DNA from: Dactylonectria macrodidyma
Taxonomy: Eukaryota > Ascomycota > Sordariomycetes > Hypocreales > Nectriaceae
Length of the DNA stretch: 64,000 nt
Reading direction: 5' to 3'
Assembly (NCBI GenBank): GCA_020744425.1
Contig: JAGMUV010000017.1
Location: 1,426,001-1,490,000 of the forward strand
Under the pieces are notes generated by a model, which was not told the DNA's origin, ran no database searches, and saw only the letters and a list, made by a program, of their open reading frames with translations. Both the position numbers and the translations under genes were made by a program. Shown here piece by piece: positions 11,141-22,775 of this stretch; positions within the stretch are counted from its first letter, which is position 1, and every line of letters starts with the position of its first letter.

Positions 11141-13660
11141 ATGGATGACCCACCGCGGAATTCAAATTCCCGCTCGCGTGTGACGTCGTCATCAAGAGGG
11201 AAATATGCGACTCGCGCGTGCCAGGAATGTCGGCGACGACGCGCAAAGGTACGTTCGTCTTTGTGTGAGCATATCCCCTGTTCAAGCCAACTCATTGCAT
11301 TTGTTGGAGCCTTTTACGCTCCTGTTTTTGTTTGTATCCCAAGCCAAGGTTGATAGCGTCGCTAACACCCCTGTCCGTTGATCAACAGTGTAACGGCCAG
11401 CAGCCATGTGCACGCTGCGTGGAACGCGTCTTGGACTGCAATTACGACACAGCCCAAGAAAACCGAGGGTCCATCTCTAGATCCTATGCTCGCCTTCTAC
11501 AGGCCCGAATCAAGCTGCTAGAGGAAGTCCTTCAGTTGCATTCCATTGATCTCGATGCTTCCATCTCCCAGCTGAGCACCCGCAAATCGGAACCACCGCA
11601 TGGCCCCTCGTCAGCCGTCTTAACCACCTCTTCTGCATTCGACGAGTTATGTTCCACCTTTGAGGGAGCTCTCTGCTTCGATGAGGTCTCCAACTTTGAT
11701 CAGGACGGCGAGGCCAGATTCTTTGGACCTACCAGTGGACGCTTAGAGTTCAACGATTCTGCCTCTGAGCCATTCACTCCTGGCAGTGACAACAGCGCCG
11801 CCACGCAAGAGCCTGCACGCCAACGATTTGAGGTTGCTCTCCAAGACCTGTCTCAGGAGAGGCAATTTCCACAGGAAACCGTGGAGCACCTCATCGATCT
11901 GTACTTTGAGTGGGAACAACCCTGGTGCCAATTAGTCGACGAGCAACTGTTCCGGCAAAGTAGACAGAATGGTGGCCGTTTCTTTAGCCCGTTGCTGTTG
12001 AACTGCATCCTGGCTATTGGATCTAGATACTCGGATAAAGTCGAGGTGCGGGCAGACCCTGATGATCCGAACACTGCTGGGCGTATGTTTCTCGAGACCG
12101 CCGAGGTTCTGCTACACTTCGATCTTAAGTGGCCGAGCATCACGACCATCCAGTCACTTGGAGTTATGGCCATATTCTATGTTGTAAGTGAACCCCCCTC
12201 ACTGTGCAATTTCCGACTCGGTCATTCTAACACAACAAGGCGATTGGGTCTGATGCTGCTGGTTGGCTGCACCATGGAATGGCTATCCGACTGGTCTTGG
12301 ATATGGGACTCAACCTCGACTCGACCATTCTCGGCGGCTCGACCCGCTTATCAACTGAAGAAATTGGGTTGCGGCGCCAGATTTACTGGACACTGTACTG
12401 TACAGACAAACTTTGGGCGAGCTACACTGGCCGAGTTTGCACCATGTTGGTAAACATCCCCTCGTCCTCTCTTTATCGGCGGGTTCCATCAAAGCCGTTT
12501 ATAACTGACCCACCCCTTTTAATTGCCATTTAGGACTCTCAAGGTGTGGTTAGTTTGCCCAGTTTGCCACTCGCAATAGACCAGACGCAAGGTTTGCATG
12601 GCACAGGATGTCAGACAAATTCACATGCAGGTGTCTTATTGCAGTTGGCCTTGTGCTCTCAATGCCAGATCCTCGAGAAAATCATGCACAATTTGTAAGC
12701 GTTTGGTCTCCTCAAATTCTTTCCGTCACGGGCCTAACTTATTTGTTCTCCTTACTTAGATATGCACCAAGAAGACTCACACACGCGGCACAGAGACGCA
12801 TTTTCTTCGACTCGTGTTTACTCGCTCTCAAAGCCTGGCTTCACGACTTAGCTCCAGAGCTCAAAATCGATCTTGGGGGCACCGCAGGGTTGCGGAACAA
12901 ATCCCCCCACGTGTACATCCTCAACATGGTCTATCACACTTCAGTGGTCCTTTTAGCGAAACCATTCCTGCCACTGCCAGCAAAACGAGACCCTAGCTTG
13001 CTTGCGCATGGGCCAAATACCATGGACGAATTTACGCAACAAGCGTATTCAGTGTGCGTCCAAGCCGTGTCCGAGATATGTCAGCTCGGAGACAGATACC
13101 GCGAGATGTTTGGCACTTTCCGAAAAAGCCCTCTCACGGCAACGCACTGCACTCTGACAGCAGCTCTGGTGACTCTTCGTTTTTCTAGAGAAGAGGAGAA
13201 CACGATCTCTGAGGATAGAGAGAAGCGTGTTCGCTCTTGCATTCAAACCTTGCAGGAACTGTCAGACTCATGGACTCCGCCGCGGAGATATTGGCCAGCG
13301 GTGCTGAAGATGATGGTAGAAAGGCAAGGATTAGTGGCTCAGGGGAATTATGTTGGGTATAGCCTTGACCCTGAGCTTTCCCAGACACAAAGAACTTACA
13401 CTGCGGACATGACAGATGTTCTTGCAGAAGCCCCAAACGTTGATCAGACAGGACTTACAACATTTTCCCAAAGCTTCACTCTGCAGGAGCCTCTCTTAGG
13501 AGCTGTTGATGAGAGTCAATTAATGCCGGACGAGTTTTATTGGCCAGAATTCCAGTTTCACCTGGGGTCGGATATTCTGCCGTGGGATTTCACAGGCTCC
13601 GAGGCAATGAGCGGGGTCAACGAGTCTTGGGGCCAAGATCTATCTGAGCCCCGGTTGTAG
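11141..13660 (+). CDS. Zn2Cys6 transcription factor (Fungal_trans type)
   Basis: Five exons: 11141-11248, 11389-12183, 12240-12449, 12534-12694 and 12760-13660, giving 724 aa; all joints keep frame. The first intron (140 bp) splits the zinc cluster, whose six cysteines are CQEC then CNGQQPCARC and LDC. A linker and short dimerisation helix (ARLLQARIKLLEEVLQLHS) follow. The middle homology region of fungal regulators includes YFEWEQPWCQLVDE, GWLHHGMAIRLVLDMGLNL and RRQIYWTLYCTDKLWASYTGR. It is a nuclear DNA-binding regulator. Its neighbours are an alcohol dehydrogenase and a beta-glucosidase, so local control of carbohydrate use is a reasonable guess. A GCGGAATTCAAATTCC copy at 11155-11170 overlaps its first codons. 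A Tc1/mariner element sits just upstream and may have changed its promoter. Confidence 0.88.
11155..11170. promoter_or_regulatory. GCGGAANNCAAATTCC site at the regulator's start
   Basis: This 16-nt sequence is identical to the copy at 8354-8369. It lies 14 bases after the proposed ATG of the Zn2Cys6 gene, so it is either coding by chance or marks that the true start lies downstream. Possible autoregulation is inference. Confidence 0.4.
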
Positions 13661-13747
13661 GAAGAACTTGGAACTCGCTTGGTTTATCAAAAATTATCGA
13701 ATAAGTTTGCGGACAAAACACAATGACTAAATAACTGTCTACTATAT

Positions 13748-15076
13748 CTACTTGTCGTGTATAATGAGAGAGTCAGTGCTACCCATCTCTAGCTCACTAT
13801 TGACTCGGACGACAAATTTGCCTATCGTCTCGCAGTTGACTTGTTTCTGCATTTGCTCAGGCACATCTTCCAGGACTCCCTGAGTGGTAACCGGTTTGAT
13901 GTGTCCAGACACAATGTATTCCATCACTTCCAGAGCCTCTTCATGTCCACCCATGAGGGTCCCGGCCACGTGCAAATTCCGTTCAACCAATGCATTGACT
14001 GGCAAGGATACAGTCACATTACGAGGAACCCTGCAGTATAGGTCAGTCGGAGAGACTCCACGGTTCTTGGCCACGGATGGTGTCACATCAACTTACCCAA
14101 CGCAAACAATCCTCCCGCCGTCGCAAACGTAGTCCTCCAGGTTTTGAAAAGCAGCGCCTGTGCTTGCAGCGACGATGACGACATCTGCTGCTCGTGCAAT
14201 TGTCTTCTCTCCTCTCAGCTTGCCACAAGTCTCCACAAGCCGGGTCTGGAAGTTAGTCCGGGCATCACAAGAGGAGACCTGAGGGGCTTCGAGCAGAACG
14301 TCTGCAACATGCGACGCGGGTAGTGAATCTAGCTTCGATGCTAGATCGGTGCCAATGACTTTGGCTCCTCGAATTTGCTTAGCGATAGCACCAGTTAGAT
14401 GCCCAATAGCGCCCGCAATGCCGATGACAACAACGACCTCCTCAGCACGCACATCTGCCTCCTTCAGTGCTTTTAGAGCCGTCGAACCTGAGCAGAGTGC
14501 AGAAGTAAGCGCGGCTACATCCGCCTTGGACCGCACGAAGCTGTCGGGTATAGGTAGAAGACAGGACACCGGCGCTGTCACGTATTGTTGGAATGTTCCC
14601 TGTACATGCTTAGGCAGGTTAAGTTGATATGGGCACGACGTGGAGAGACCGCGAAGGCAGTATACGCAGGACTCGCAAGAGGCGCCGAGATAGCGAAGTG
14701 CGACGAGTCTACCGAGGAGCGTGGGGTCTTGTGACCTGACGATATGGCCAATACCTTCATGACCAGCAATGTGGTCGTGCGTTGGGTAGCCCTCTTCTGG
14801 TCCAACAGAGAAACAGGCATCCTGTTCTCAGACTGTTAGTCAAGCACCTCGGGTGTCATGCCGTAGTAACATTAGTTAGGGACTTTTGCCACTTACGCTC
14901 CGGCATATGCCCGTATATAAGATACGAACGGTCGCTTCTCCTACGCCGGCTTTGCGCACATCGATGGTGCAATGGCGAAGGTTTAACTCAGAGCCCAACT
15001 CTGGTGTGACAACTGCCTGTTGAGTCTGGGGTAGGCGAGCACCTCGTAATTCGTACATGCTGTGCAGACTTTGCAT
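13748..15076 (-). CDS. Zinc-dependent alcohol dehydrogenase (MDR family)
   Basis: Three exons read downward: 15076-14897, 14821-14097 and 14030-13748, giving 395 aa. Catalytic zinc ligands are the Cys in GICRSDAC and the His-Glu of AGHEGIGHIV. The structural zinc lobe has four Cys in ASCESCVYCLRGLSTSC. The nucleotide-binding region has a glycine-rich turn (VIGIAGAIGHLTGAIAKQ). The family oxidises alcohols or reduces aldehydes with NAD(P). Length and the GHEG motif match fungal ADH1-like enzymes. The start is uncertain: ATG at 15076 (MQSLHS) or 15058 (MYELRG) both fit, and the frame stays open upstream. The gene is convergent with the regulator and divergent from the GH3 gene. Confidence 0.87.
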
Positions 15077-15674
15077 CGGTTCAGAAGCAACATCATGATG
15101 TGCTGCATGGGAAACAGCCTGCTTTTCGTGGAGGGACACTCCAATCAAGTGTTTATTTAGAGCCAATGCCATATTGACGTCTGGTAGCTGGCAGTTTGAG
15201 GAGTGAAGTATGACCATCTTCAGAACGTATAGGGAACGAATGCACAACCGGGAATTGCCACTTCCCACGATAGTAGAGATGTTGGAAACTATTCCCTAAG
15301 TAAAAACAACACTTATTAATTCATAAGTGAACCGAAAGTCAGCAGATGTGGCAGTAACTGGAATTAACTGCTTCGCAATTGCATTAGTCACTGAACTGAT
15401 AGGCGTCAGAGTTGAGATGTAAGCTTGTTCCCCAGTCCGAAAGGCGGAAGATGCTTTCCGCCGCTAAACGCTCTCTTTGCAGGCAATATCCCGGCAATGG
15501 CACCCCGAATCAAACGAAAAACCGGTGCTTTGAAAGCACTGGAGCTAATGCGTGGGGACATGGTAGCCAGGCGGAAAGCAAATTCCTCCAGCGTAGCTCA
15601 TGGCTACAGGGATATGTTTCCAGGGATATCTTCGCCCATTGCTTCATCTAATTTTTCCCCAGATCGATTTCGCC
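15077..15674. promoter_or_regulatory. Shared promoter of ADH and GH3 genes
   Basis: A 598-bp divergent intergenic region. It contains GCGGAAAGCAAATTCC at 15571-15586, about 90 bp before the GH3 ATG, and the inverted repeat GGCGGAA-N6-TTCCGCC at 15443-15462. Both contain CGGAA/TTCCG halves of the kind bound by Zn2Cys6 dimers. Confidence 0.5.
15443..15462. promoter_or_regulatory. Inverted repeat GGCGGAA-N6-TTCCGCC
   Basis: A perfect 7-bp inverted repeat with a 6-bp spacer lies between the divergent ADH and GH3 genes. Inverted CGG-type triplets are classical targets of Zn2Cys6 homodimers; use by the regulator at 11141 is inference. Confidence 0.45.
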
Positions 15675-18458
15675 ATGGCTGAGAACCATATCCAGCACCT
15701 GCTGTCGCAATTGACACTTGATGAGAAACTCTCTTTGCTCGCTGGTGGCTCGCAATGGCGCACCGCTGCTATCAAGCGGCTCGGAATACCGGCTTTAAAG
15801 GTGACCCAATTTTCGGCCATTATCATTCCTGGTAAGCTGACTTGTGTTTTAGGTCTCTGATGGTCCTTCTGGGGCACGCGGAGAAATCTTTGGGGAGGGC
15901 GTACCGGCTGCGTTTCTGCCCAGTGGAGTGAGCCTCGGGGCTACTTGGGATGTACATCTGATGGAGCAGATTGGCCAGCTTCTTGCCGAGGAGGTGAGTT
16001 AGCGACAGAGACATCTAATGGCCAAGAAATCCAGGACGGCCGAATTAATGAGTACCAGTGCAAATCCAAGTCGGCGTCGGTGTCGCTTGCACCCACCATG
16101 TGTATTCATCGTCATCCACTTGGCGGTCGCAACTTCGAGTCTTTCAGCGAAGATCCTTACTTAACAGGCAAGATGGCCGCAGGTCATGTTCGAGGGCTGC
16201 AGTCTCGAGGGGTTGGCGCTACCCCCAAGCACTTCGTCGGTGAGAACTTCTCCTCTAAATATTAACTCGGCCGACTAACGAGATCTTCTCCAAGCCAATG
16301 ACCAGGAAACCAAGCGCTTCAAGATCAACGCACATATCGACAACCGCGCCTTGCGAGAAGTCTATCTGTTGCCTTTTCAGATCATGGTTCGCGAGGCCGA
16401 CCCATGGTGCATGATGACGGCATACAACAAGGTTAACGGCCATCATTGCGACACATCAAAGAAGCTTCTGACTGATATCGCCCGGAATGAGTGGAATTGG
16501 GACGGCGTCTTCATGAGCGACTGGGGAGGCACCACGTCGACAGTGGATTCGATCAATAATGGACTGGACCTCGAGATGCCCGGGCCACCACTCAGACGAT
16601 CTATGAAAAGTCTCGAGGGACCGCTCGAAGATGGCCAAATAGATCTCAGAAGGGTCGATGAGTCAGTACTTCGAATTCTGCGTCTTCTCGAGAAGACAGG
16701 GAGATTCGAGAATGCTCCAGATGATCCAGAGTACTGTCGAGAGGACACCAACACGAGAGACTTACTCTTGCAAGCCGCCAGTGCAGGCATAGTCATGCTC
16801 AAGAACGACCACAATGTCCTTCCTCTGAAGCCCCAGACCGTCAAGAGACTCGCCGTTGTTGGGCCCAATGCAAAAAGAGTTGTTGCTGGAGGCGGCGGCA
16901 GTTCTTACATCAAGGCCCCATACTGGACATCTGTCTTTGAGTCTATGGAGCGGGAATTCATAGATGCGGGAACTGAAGTTGTATTCCATACCGGAGCCAA
17001 GGTAAACCGGTACTTGTCAACGCCCTCAGCCAGTATGACCCGGTCCCCGGTAGATGGAATGGGTGGCGCCGTCATTGAATGGCATGTCGGACATGATATT
17101 GATAGTAAGATTGTGGCCACGACTCACATGTAAGTACGCCATGGAATTTGCCTTGGCACTGCCGGCACTTACTAACCTCTATCAGTGATGATCTCTATTA
17201 TATGAGCTTCGGAACTGTTCCCGGCGAGATTGAAGGCGACACCAACTTCTCGTTCCGGGTTCGAACAATCCTCACGCCATCGACCTCTGGCCCCCATCAG
17301 ATTTCGCTGGCTTCTATTGGCCCAGCGGAACTGTTCATAGACGGCAAACCCGCTATCAGCCTACTTGGAAAGTTTGAAGACAAGGGCAGTCTCTTTTTCA
17401 CATATGGCAGTGATGAGACCGTCTCCACGTTTGACTTTACGGCTGGACGGGATTATGACATTCGAATTAACTATTGGTCCCACGATAGACAACTGCAGCC
17501 GGAGCTGGAGACACAACTTGAGCCCATGGAAGATAAGTTCCAAGGCATCAGGTTCGGCTACGAGGAAAACGACCCATCTGACTTGCCCAGCGAGGCTGCA
17601 CAGCTTGCTGAAGGCTGTGATGTGGCCGTGGTGGTTGTTGGGCGGGACAAGGAGTGGGAGACGGAGGGACAGGACATACCCTTATTTGAGCTGCCTGGGG
17701 ATCAAGTGCGTTTAATCGAGGAGGTGGCCGCCGTTTGCAAGCAGACCGTCGTCGTCGTCCAAGCCGGGACTCCTGTCAAGCTGGATCCATGGATCGACCG
17801 TGTTCAGGGAGTGCTCTACACTTGGTACCAGGGCCAAGAGCTGGGCAATGCTGCTGCTGCGGTTCTCGCCGGCAAGTTTAACCCATGCGGCCGGCTGCCC
17901 GTGACCTTTCCTCGCCGTATCGAGGACTGTCCAGCCTATTCATCATTCCCCGGCGATGGAGTCGACACCTACTACTCGGAGAGCATCTTTGTCGGATACA
18001 AGTGGTGGGATCTTGTAGGAACGGCGCCTCACTTCCCCCTTGGGTTCGGCCTCTCTTACAACACATTCTCCATGTCTCCAGTTTCCATCAGCAGCCGAGA
18101 GCTGAAAGCCAATGTTTCCCTAACGATGGAGGTCCTGGTTACGAACACTAGTAGTACCGTCGACCTGCCTGGCCGTCAAACAGTGATTGCTTGGCTGTCA
18201 CAGCGGTCGCCACACCGGATCAGACGACCGTTGAAGCAAATCTGTGGTTTTGCAAAGTCTGAGCCTGTCTCCGAGGGTGAGCAGCACACGGTGAAGCTTG
18301 AAACTGATGCTTACGCATTTGGTGTGTTCGACGTCAGGAGCGGGCGTTGGGTTATAGATGCCGGCACGGTGTTTGACATCTTGGTAGGATCAAGCGCACA
18401 CGATGCTAAGGTGGCTTGGCAGATTACTGTACCTACTGAGATTTCGTGGATTCATTAA
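15675..18458 (+). CDS. GH3 beta-glucosidase with PA14 domain
   Basis: Five exons: 15675-15800, 15853-15993, 16059-16239, 16295-17129 and 17186-18458, giving 851 aa. An alternative acceptor at 16034 would add 8 residues to exon 3. Domain order is the GH3 N-terminal barrel (nucleophile Asp in VFMSDWGG; substrate block GGRNFESFSEDP; KHFVANDQE), the alpha/beta sandwich containing a PA14 insert (about residues 400-560, HQISLASIGPAELFIDGKP), and a C-terminal fibronectin-III-like domain (FPLGFGLSYNTF region). No signal peptide is visible (MAENHIQHLLSQL), so it is probably intracellular and acts on imported disaccharides or glycosides. It shares a promoter region with the ADH gene, and a 16-bp motif with the permease and regulator. 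Confidence 0.92.
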
Positions 18459-18946
18459 TGTCTCCGGAACTATTCTACAAGAATTTTAGGTTGAATGCAA
18501 GTACTGATACACAGTTCCTGATGTTCCGGCAACGCGCTCCCCAGATGTCAATCCCACACCATGTCGCTAGACTACATGTAGAAGCATGCTGAGATTCTGT
18601 GCCTTTGTCTACAAAGCCACCTAGCACTCAGACTTTTCCAAGCGGGTAATAAACCTAGCGTCAATATTTAAAGTTGACATCGTAGCGTATATGTTTATGC
18701 AAGACCATGTAGTGTGGTAAGAATCCTAACAGGCAGAGGTCATGGTGGATCCTAGCTTTCAATTCTAGGACAGATCAAATAATCTAGCAAGTCTATTCAT
18801 AAGGAGCGTGGTCCAGTTATCCTGTTTATCTAATGCGAGCAAACCAATTTCGTCATCCTAAATATCGTAAGGCAGTCCTGCCGTGCATTACCCTGTGTCT
18901 AATATGCGCAACCCAAAAAGGTCAGACTCGAGCAACGAAACTCCCT
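18459..18946. other. Intergenic, convergent 3' ends
   Basis: A 488-bp AT-leaning stretch between the GH3 gene and the small secreted protein gene. I see no gene or repeat. Confidence 0.45.
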
Positions 18947-19351
18947 TTAGGCAGAAGCAGGGGCAACGTTGACGTAGCACAGGACCCAACCGAATTGCAC
19001 TGTGTTAGTGCTGATAAGGGCCTCGTGCGCCTTGTTAAACGCAGCACTGCCAGGCTGGACGCCGTACTTGTCCTTGTACATCTGGCAGGTGACTTTGCTG
19101 GCATCCGGAGCCACAGCCCCAGGAACGGTGACGGTGACGCCCTTGAGCTTCAGGCCAGTGATGGGGAGTTCGAAGTGTGTGAGCTTGCCGAAGGGGATCT
19201 TGACGGCAGTTGAGCTGTGGCTGCCGTCAAGGGGCTTGTTGATGGCGATGACATTGGCGACTGCGACATTGGCATCCCTCTCGGTGGGAAGAGCAGTTGC
19301 AGCAGAAGCAAGGGCGGCGGCGACGGTAGCGATGATGGCGGTGAAGTGCAT
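18947..19351 (-). CDS. Small secreted protein, unknown function
   Basis: Single-exon gene of 134 aa with an N-terminal signal peptide (MHFTAIIATVAAALASAATA, probable cleavage after residue 20). The mature part is about 114 aa with two cysteines (VTCQMYK and VLCYVNV) that could form one disulfide. It is rich in Val, Ala and Thr and has no repeat or known catalytic motif. The leader before the ATG is rich in CAACA, common in highly expressed fungal genes. I do not recognise the family. Small size and secretion make it an effector-like or cell-surface candidate, which is only inference. Confidence 0.72.
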   Translation of the reverse strand: MHFTAIIATVAAALASAATALPTERDANVAVANVIAINKPLDGSHSSTAVKIPFGKLTHFELPITGLKLKGVTVTVPGAVAPDASKVTCQMYKDKYGVQPGSAAFNKAHEALISTNTVQFGWVLCYVNVAPASA

Positions 19352-21030
19352 GGTGATGGAGTGTTGGTTGGATGTGAATGGTGTTGTTGTTGTGTTGATG
19401 GTGTGACTGTGGATGTGATTGATGTTGGAGTGAATGCGGATTGTGTGGTTGAATAAATATCAAACTTCGAGCTCAGGAATGCTTCTTATATATTTCAACA
19501 GGATAATAACATTTTCTCTTGGATCGCCGTCTCTCAAAGCTCTGAAGTCCTCGTATTACTCCACCCTAATAATAGAACATGGCGCAGATCCGACACCTGC
19601 CCACTGATGATAGCTCATTACGACCCATTATTACCGCACAAAGCCGAGTCGGTGGTGCCCTCGTTGTCCATGTGCTTGCTGACGCAGTAATTAATAGACC
19701 AGTAAGCGCTTAAATGATTCCTCCGCATCTTTACGAGTGCTCTGGTCAAGGGAGCCCCGGCCGATCACTCCGTGAGATGGGGCTGGTTAGCTTAGCGATG
19801 CAGCAACAGCGGGTATGAAGATCTTTCTCCACACATCGTCAGGTGAAAATGCTCCGAAGCCAGTAAAAGAACGGCCTAGCCATCAGATGATGGAATCGCC
19901 GAATCGAGTTCGCTCGATCGGGTGCGATCCTACGTAGCATTGTGCTGCTGCATCAATCAAATTGATTAGCCCACGCGTCAATACTAGGTTACGTCCACCA
20001 TCTCGTACATGAAAGTCGCAACCCTCTTTTTGGTGTGATGGCATGACATCTCGTAATGTTTTAGGGTATAAGCAGCACACGAATGCAGGCGTGGGGAGAT
20101 CTCCACCGAATCATTGTCTGAGAATACGACCAATGTTGGGGCATCGCGTCACAAGATTCATCAACGTCAGAGTAATTCGACGACAGTCTCCGTGTGTTGG
20201 ATCGACTCGGGATACGCGATGTATTGTTAAAGGAGAAGCATTTTTTTCAAACGAGACGAGCACGGCCGATGACCGCATAACATCAGACACCTATCACTTT
20301 TGGTTAGTCTATCTAACACGAGAAAGGAACTCAGGTGTCAAGGTGGAGGATATACTTGGCTTCCATACCCTTTCAGCTGCTAGCTAACTTCCATGGAACC
20401 ACACAGGCTACCTGCCTCTATTATTTTAAGGCACTGAACATATAACGAAGGCGGGTAACGGCGGGGACGCGTGTTCACCTACTCCCAGCCACAGGAGCAC
20501 ATTGGTCTAGTATGGTAACCTGATGTCAATCTGATTACTGTGCCTGGCTCAAAGAGATGCGCGATACTCTTTGAGATGTTTCGTTTCAACCCCATATCCC
20601 ATTCCGCACGATCGTGTAGAAATTCCTCTAGCAGGTGATCCAGTCTTCAAATATTGCCTGCACAGGGCAAACTAAAGTCGGCTCGCCACACGCAGGGCAG
20701 TGCGGGTAGCACAATCTTACACACAGGATGGCATGGGACACACGCAGGTCATTTTTACGTGATATTTTTTTTTTTATCCAGACGCTGGCAATAACTTGAG
20801 AAATGGTCACACAATAAGTAGACTACCATCCTCAACTCCGCGCAACGTTTCTCTATTCAATCTTCCTTGATCATGTTACGCAATCAGTTGGAGAGCACGA
20901 CGAATAATCCCTTGGTCTTACCGACTTTACGCCCATCTCGGACACCGCCATCGGCTTACACAGTCTTCCTGTCATCCTTCGGACGAGGGCCGGACAACTT
21001 GACCTTCCGGGCTATTCTGATAGAATCATC
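19352..21030. other. Gene-poor stretch upstream of the DAK pseudogene
   Basis: About 1.7 kb with no convincing gene; its open frames are short and lack recognisable domains. It contains the second, inverted cluster of the TGCCCTGYGTGTG motif at 20660-20750. Confidence 0.5.
20660..20750 (-). repeat. Inverted copies of the TGCCCTGYGTGTG motif
   Basis: Read on the minus strand: TGCCCTGCGTGTGG at 20699-20686, GACCTGCGTGTGT at 20750-20738, ATCCTGTGTGT at 20729-20719 and the shorter TGCCCTGTGC at 20669-20660. The first matches the 3-kb cluster in its 13 core bases. They lie about 300-370 bp before the first recognisable exon of the dihydroxyacetone kinase pseudogene. Confidence 0.6.
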
Positions 21031-22204
21031 AAGGGCTCTTTGAGTCACAAGATCTACTCGTTCGTCAAGAATGACGAGGAGGCTTTGAGCGGTGCGATTC
21101 GTGGCTTTATAGCCGCTTATCCACAAGCGCGATACAACCGAGCTTACAAAGGTCTGTTTTCTTGGTTCAGATGACGGATATTGTCTACTCAAACAACTAA
21201 CATCCACTTCCAATATCCGCTAACATGTGATGAAACAGTCGTATATAGATTGGATCAGAGTAGACAGGGCTGTGATACCATCCTAAGTAGAGGTGAGAAC
21301 TGCATCTATTGTGGCGAGTCCCAAGTCTAATCGTTGTGCCAGGTAGCTCTAGTCACGACCTTAGTCATGTCGGCTATGTCGGCCAAGGCTTGCTCGATGC
21401 TGCCGTGTGTGGAGCGATATTCGCTTCCCCAAGCGCGCTCCAAGTTGAAGCGGCCTTAAAACTGACCCAATCGCCTCAGGGAACTCTGATGATAGTCGAG
21501 AATTACGCAGGAGACAAGATGAACTTCACTCTTGCGGCAGAGAGGTTCCGTTTCGCCTCCGGGGCTCCTCTGAGACTAGTCGCTGTTGCCGATGATGTGT
21601 CCATCAATCGCACGCGATGCGCGAAGGTCGGCAGGCGAGGACTTGCAGGGACAGTCCTAGTCCACAAAGTAGCCGGATCAGCCTCTGCTGCCGGCCTAGG
21701 ACTCGATGATATTGCCGGTCTTGCGGAATTCACGACGGAGAATGATTGCGGCAGGGCTTGATGGCTGCGACAGACCCGGGCAGCACCATGGACAAAGACT
21801 AGGTCCGAGCGAGATCGAGATTGGTATTGGCGTTCACAACGAGCCTGGCAACAAGCGTGTTTTTCCCCAGCCAAGTCTTATAGACTTGGTGTCTGAGTTG
21901 CTCGGCGGCATTCTGCAGGCTGATGATATTATCTGAACAGCACGCCTAATGCTGTCACACATGACATCGTTCTCCTTGTCAATAACCTCAGAGGTCTTTC
22001 CGCGCTCGAAATCATGTCTATCACGGGCGAAGCTGTCCGGGCGCTGACAGACACTGATAGTCTTACACTTGTTCGAGTATACACGGGTACATTCCTTTCG
22101 GCTTTGAATGGCCCAAGTTTCAGCATCTCGATTCTTGCCTTTTCCAAGTCGGAAAAGGCTTCGAGTCTCGTACTGAGGTTCTTAGACGCCCCTATAGACG
22201 ACCA

Positions 22205-22440
22205 TTTCAAAAGTTTTTACCAGCATATAAGCTACATTTTACTTTTTCTCATTAAAAGAATATTACATACATCTTACGAATATTAATACTAAAAGCGGCC
22301 CTATATTATAACATACTTAGCCTACTAACTAGATATAATATGGGTCTAACGTTACTAAAGGTGTAGTAAATTTAGGAGATATTAGCCTAAAGCGATATAT
22401 GGCTATATGTACTTTCAGGTATCTAGTAAGGATTCGAGGG
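22205..22440. other. AT-rich TA-dense insert inside the DAK pseudogene
   Basis: Homology to Dak stops after the FLDAP block at about 22197 and resumes near 22490. The stretch between is strikingly AT-rich and dense in TA dinucleotides. This is the look of DNA altered by repeat-induced point mutation, or of a decayed transposon fragment. No terminal repeats are visible. Confidence 0.5.
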
Positions 22441-22775
22441 TGTGGCGTCCTCAGCATGGGCAAAGACTTTTGAGAAATGGTCCTCCGTACTGATGCACCA
22501 GGATGGACTTGCAGTATCTCCAGAGATTCATGGGAGGCGAGAACTAGTTCTGAAGAGGATGATGCCTTGTCTGTGTTGCAGATGCAATCTCATGCACCAG
22601 CGCAAGATCCCTCAAAGTTTCCATGTATGTGTTGGCACACCGCGAGATGTCATTTCCAATTACTAACCCGATTTCGAATTTCAGGCAACCCTGATGTCTT
22701 TTCCCAAATTTTACGATCAGTGCACAGCAAATTAGCTCAAGCAGAGCCAGAGATCACTCGTTTGGATACGATTAT

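Noticed and set aside
20043..20387. 114-aa open frame in the gene-poor tract
   Set aside because: No domain, no signal peptide and no supporting splice pattern.
21293..21342. In-frame stop in the Dak pseudogene at 21328-21330
   Set aside because: The stop lies inside a 50-bp GT-AG intron whose removal restores the conserved SSHD block, so it is not a lesion.
22771..22775. TTAA target site for the piggyBac-type element
   Set aside because: The flanks read TTAT and ATAG; TTAA is not present on either side.
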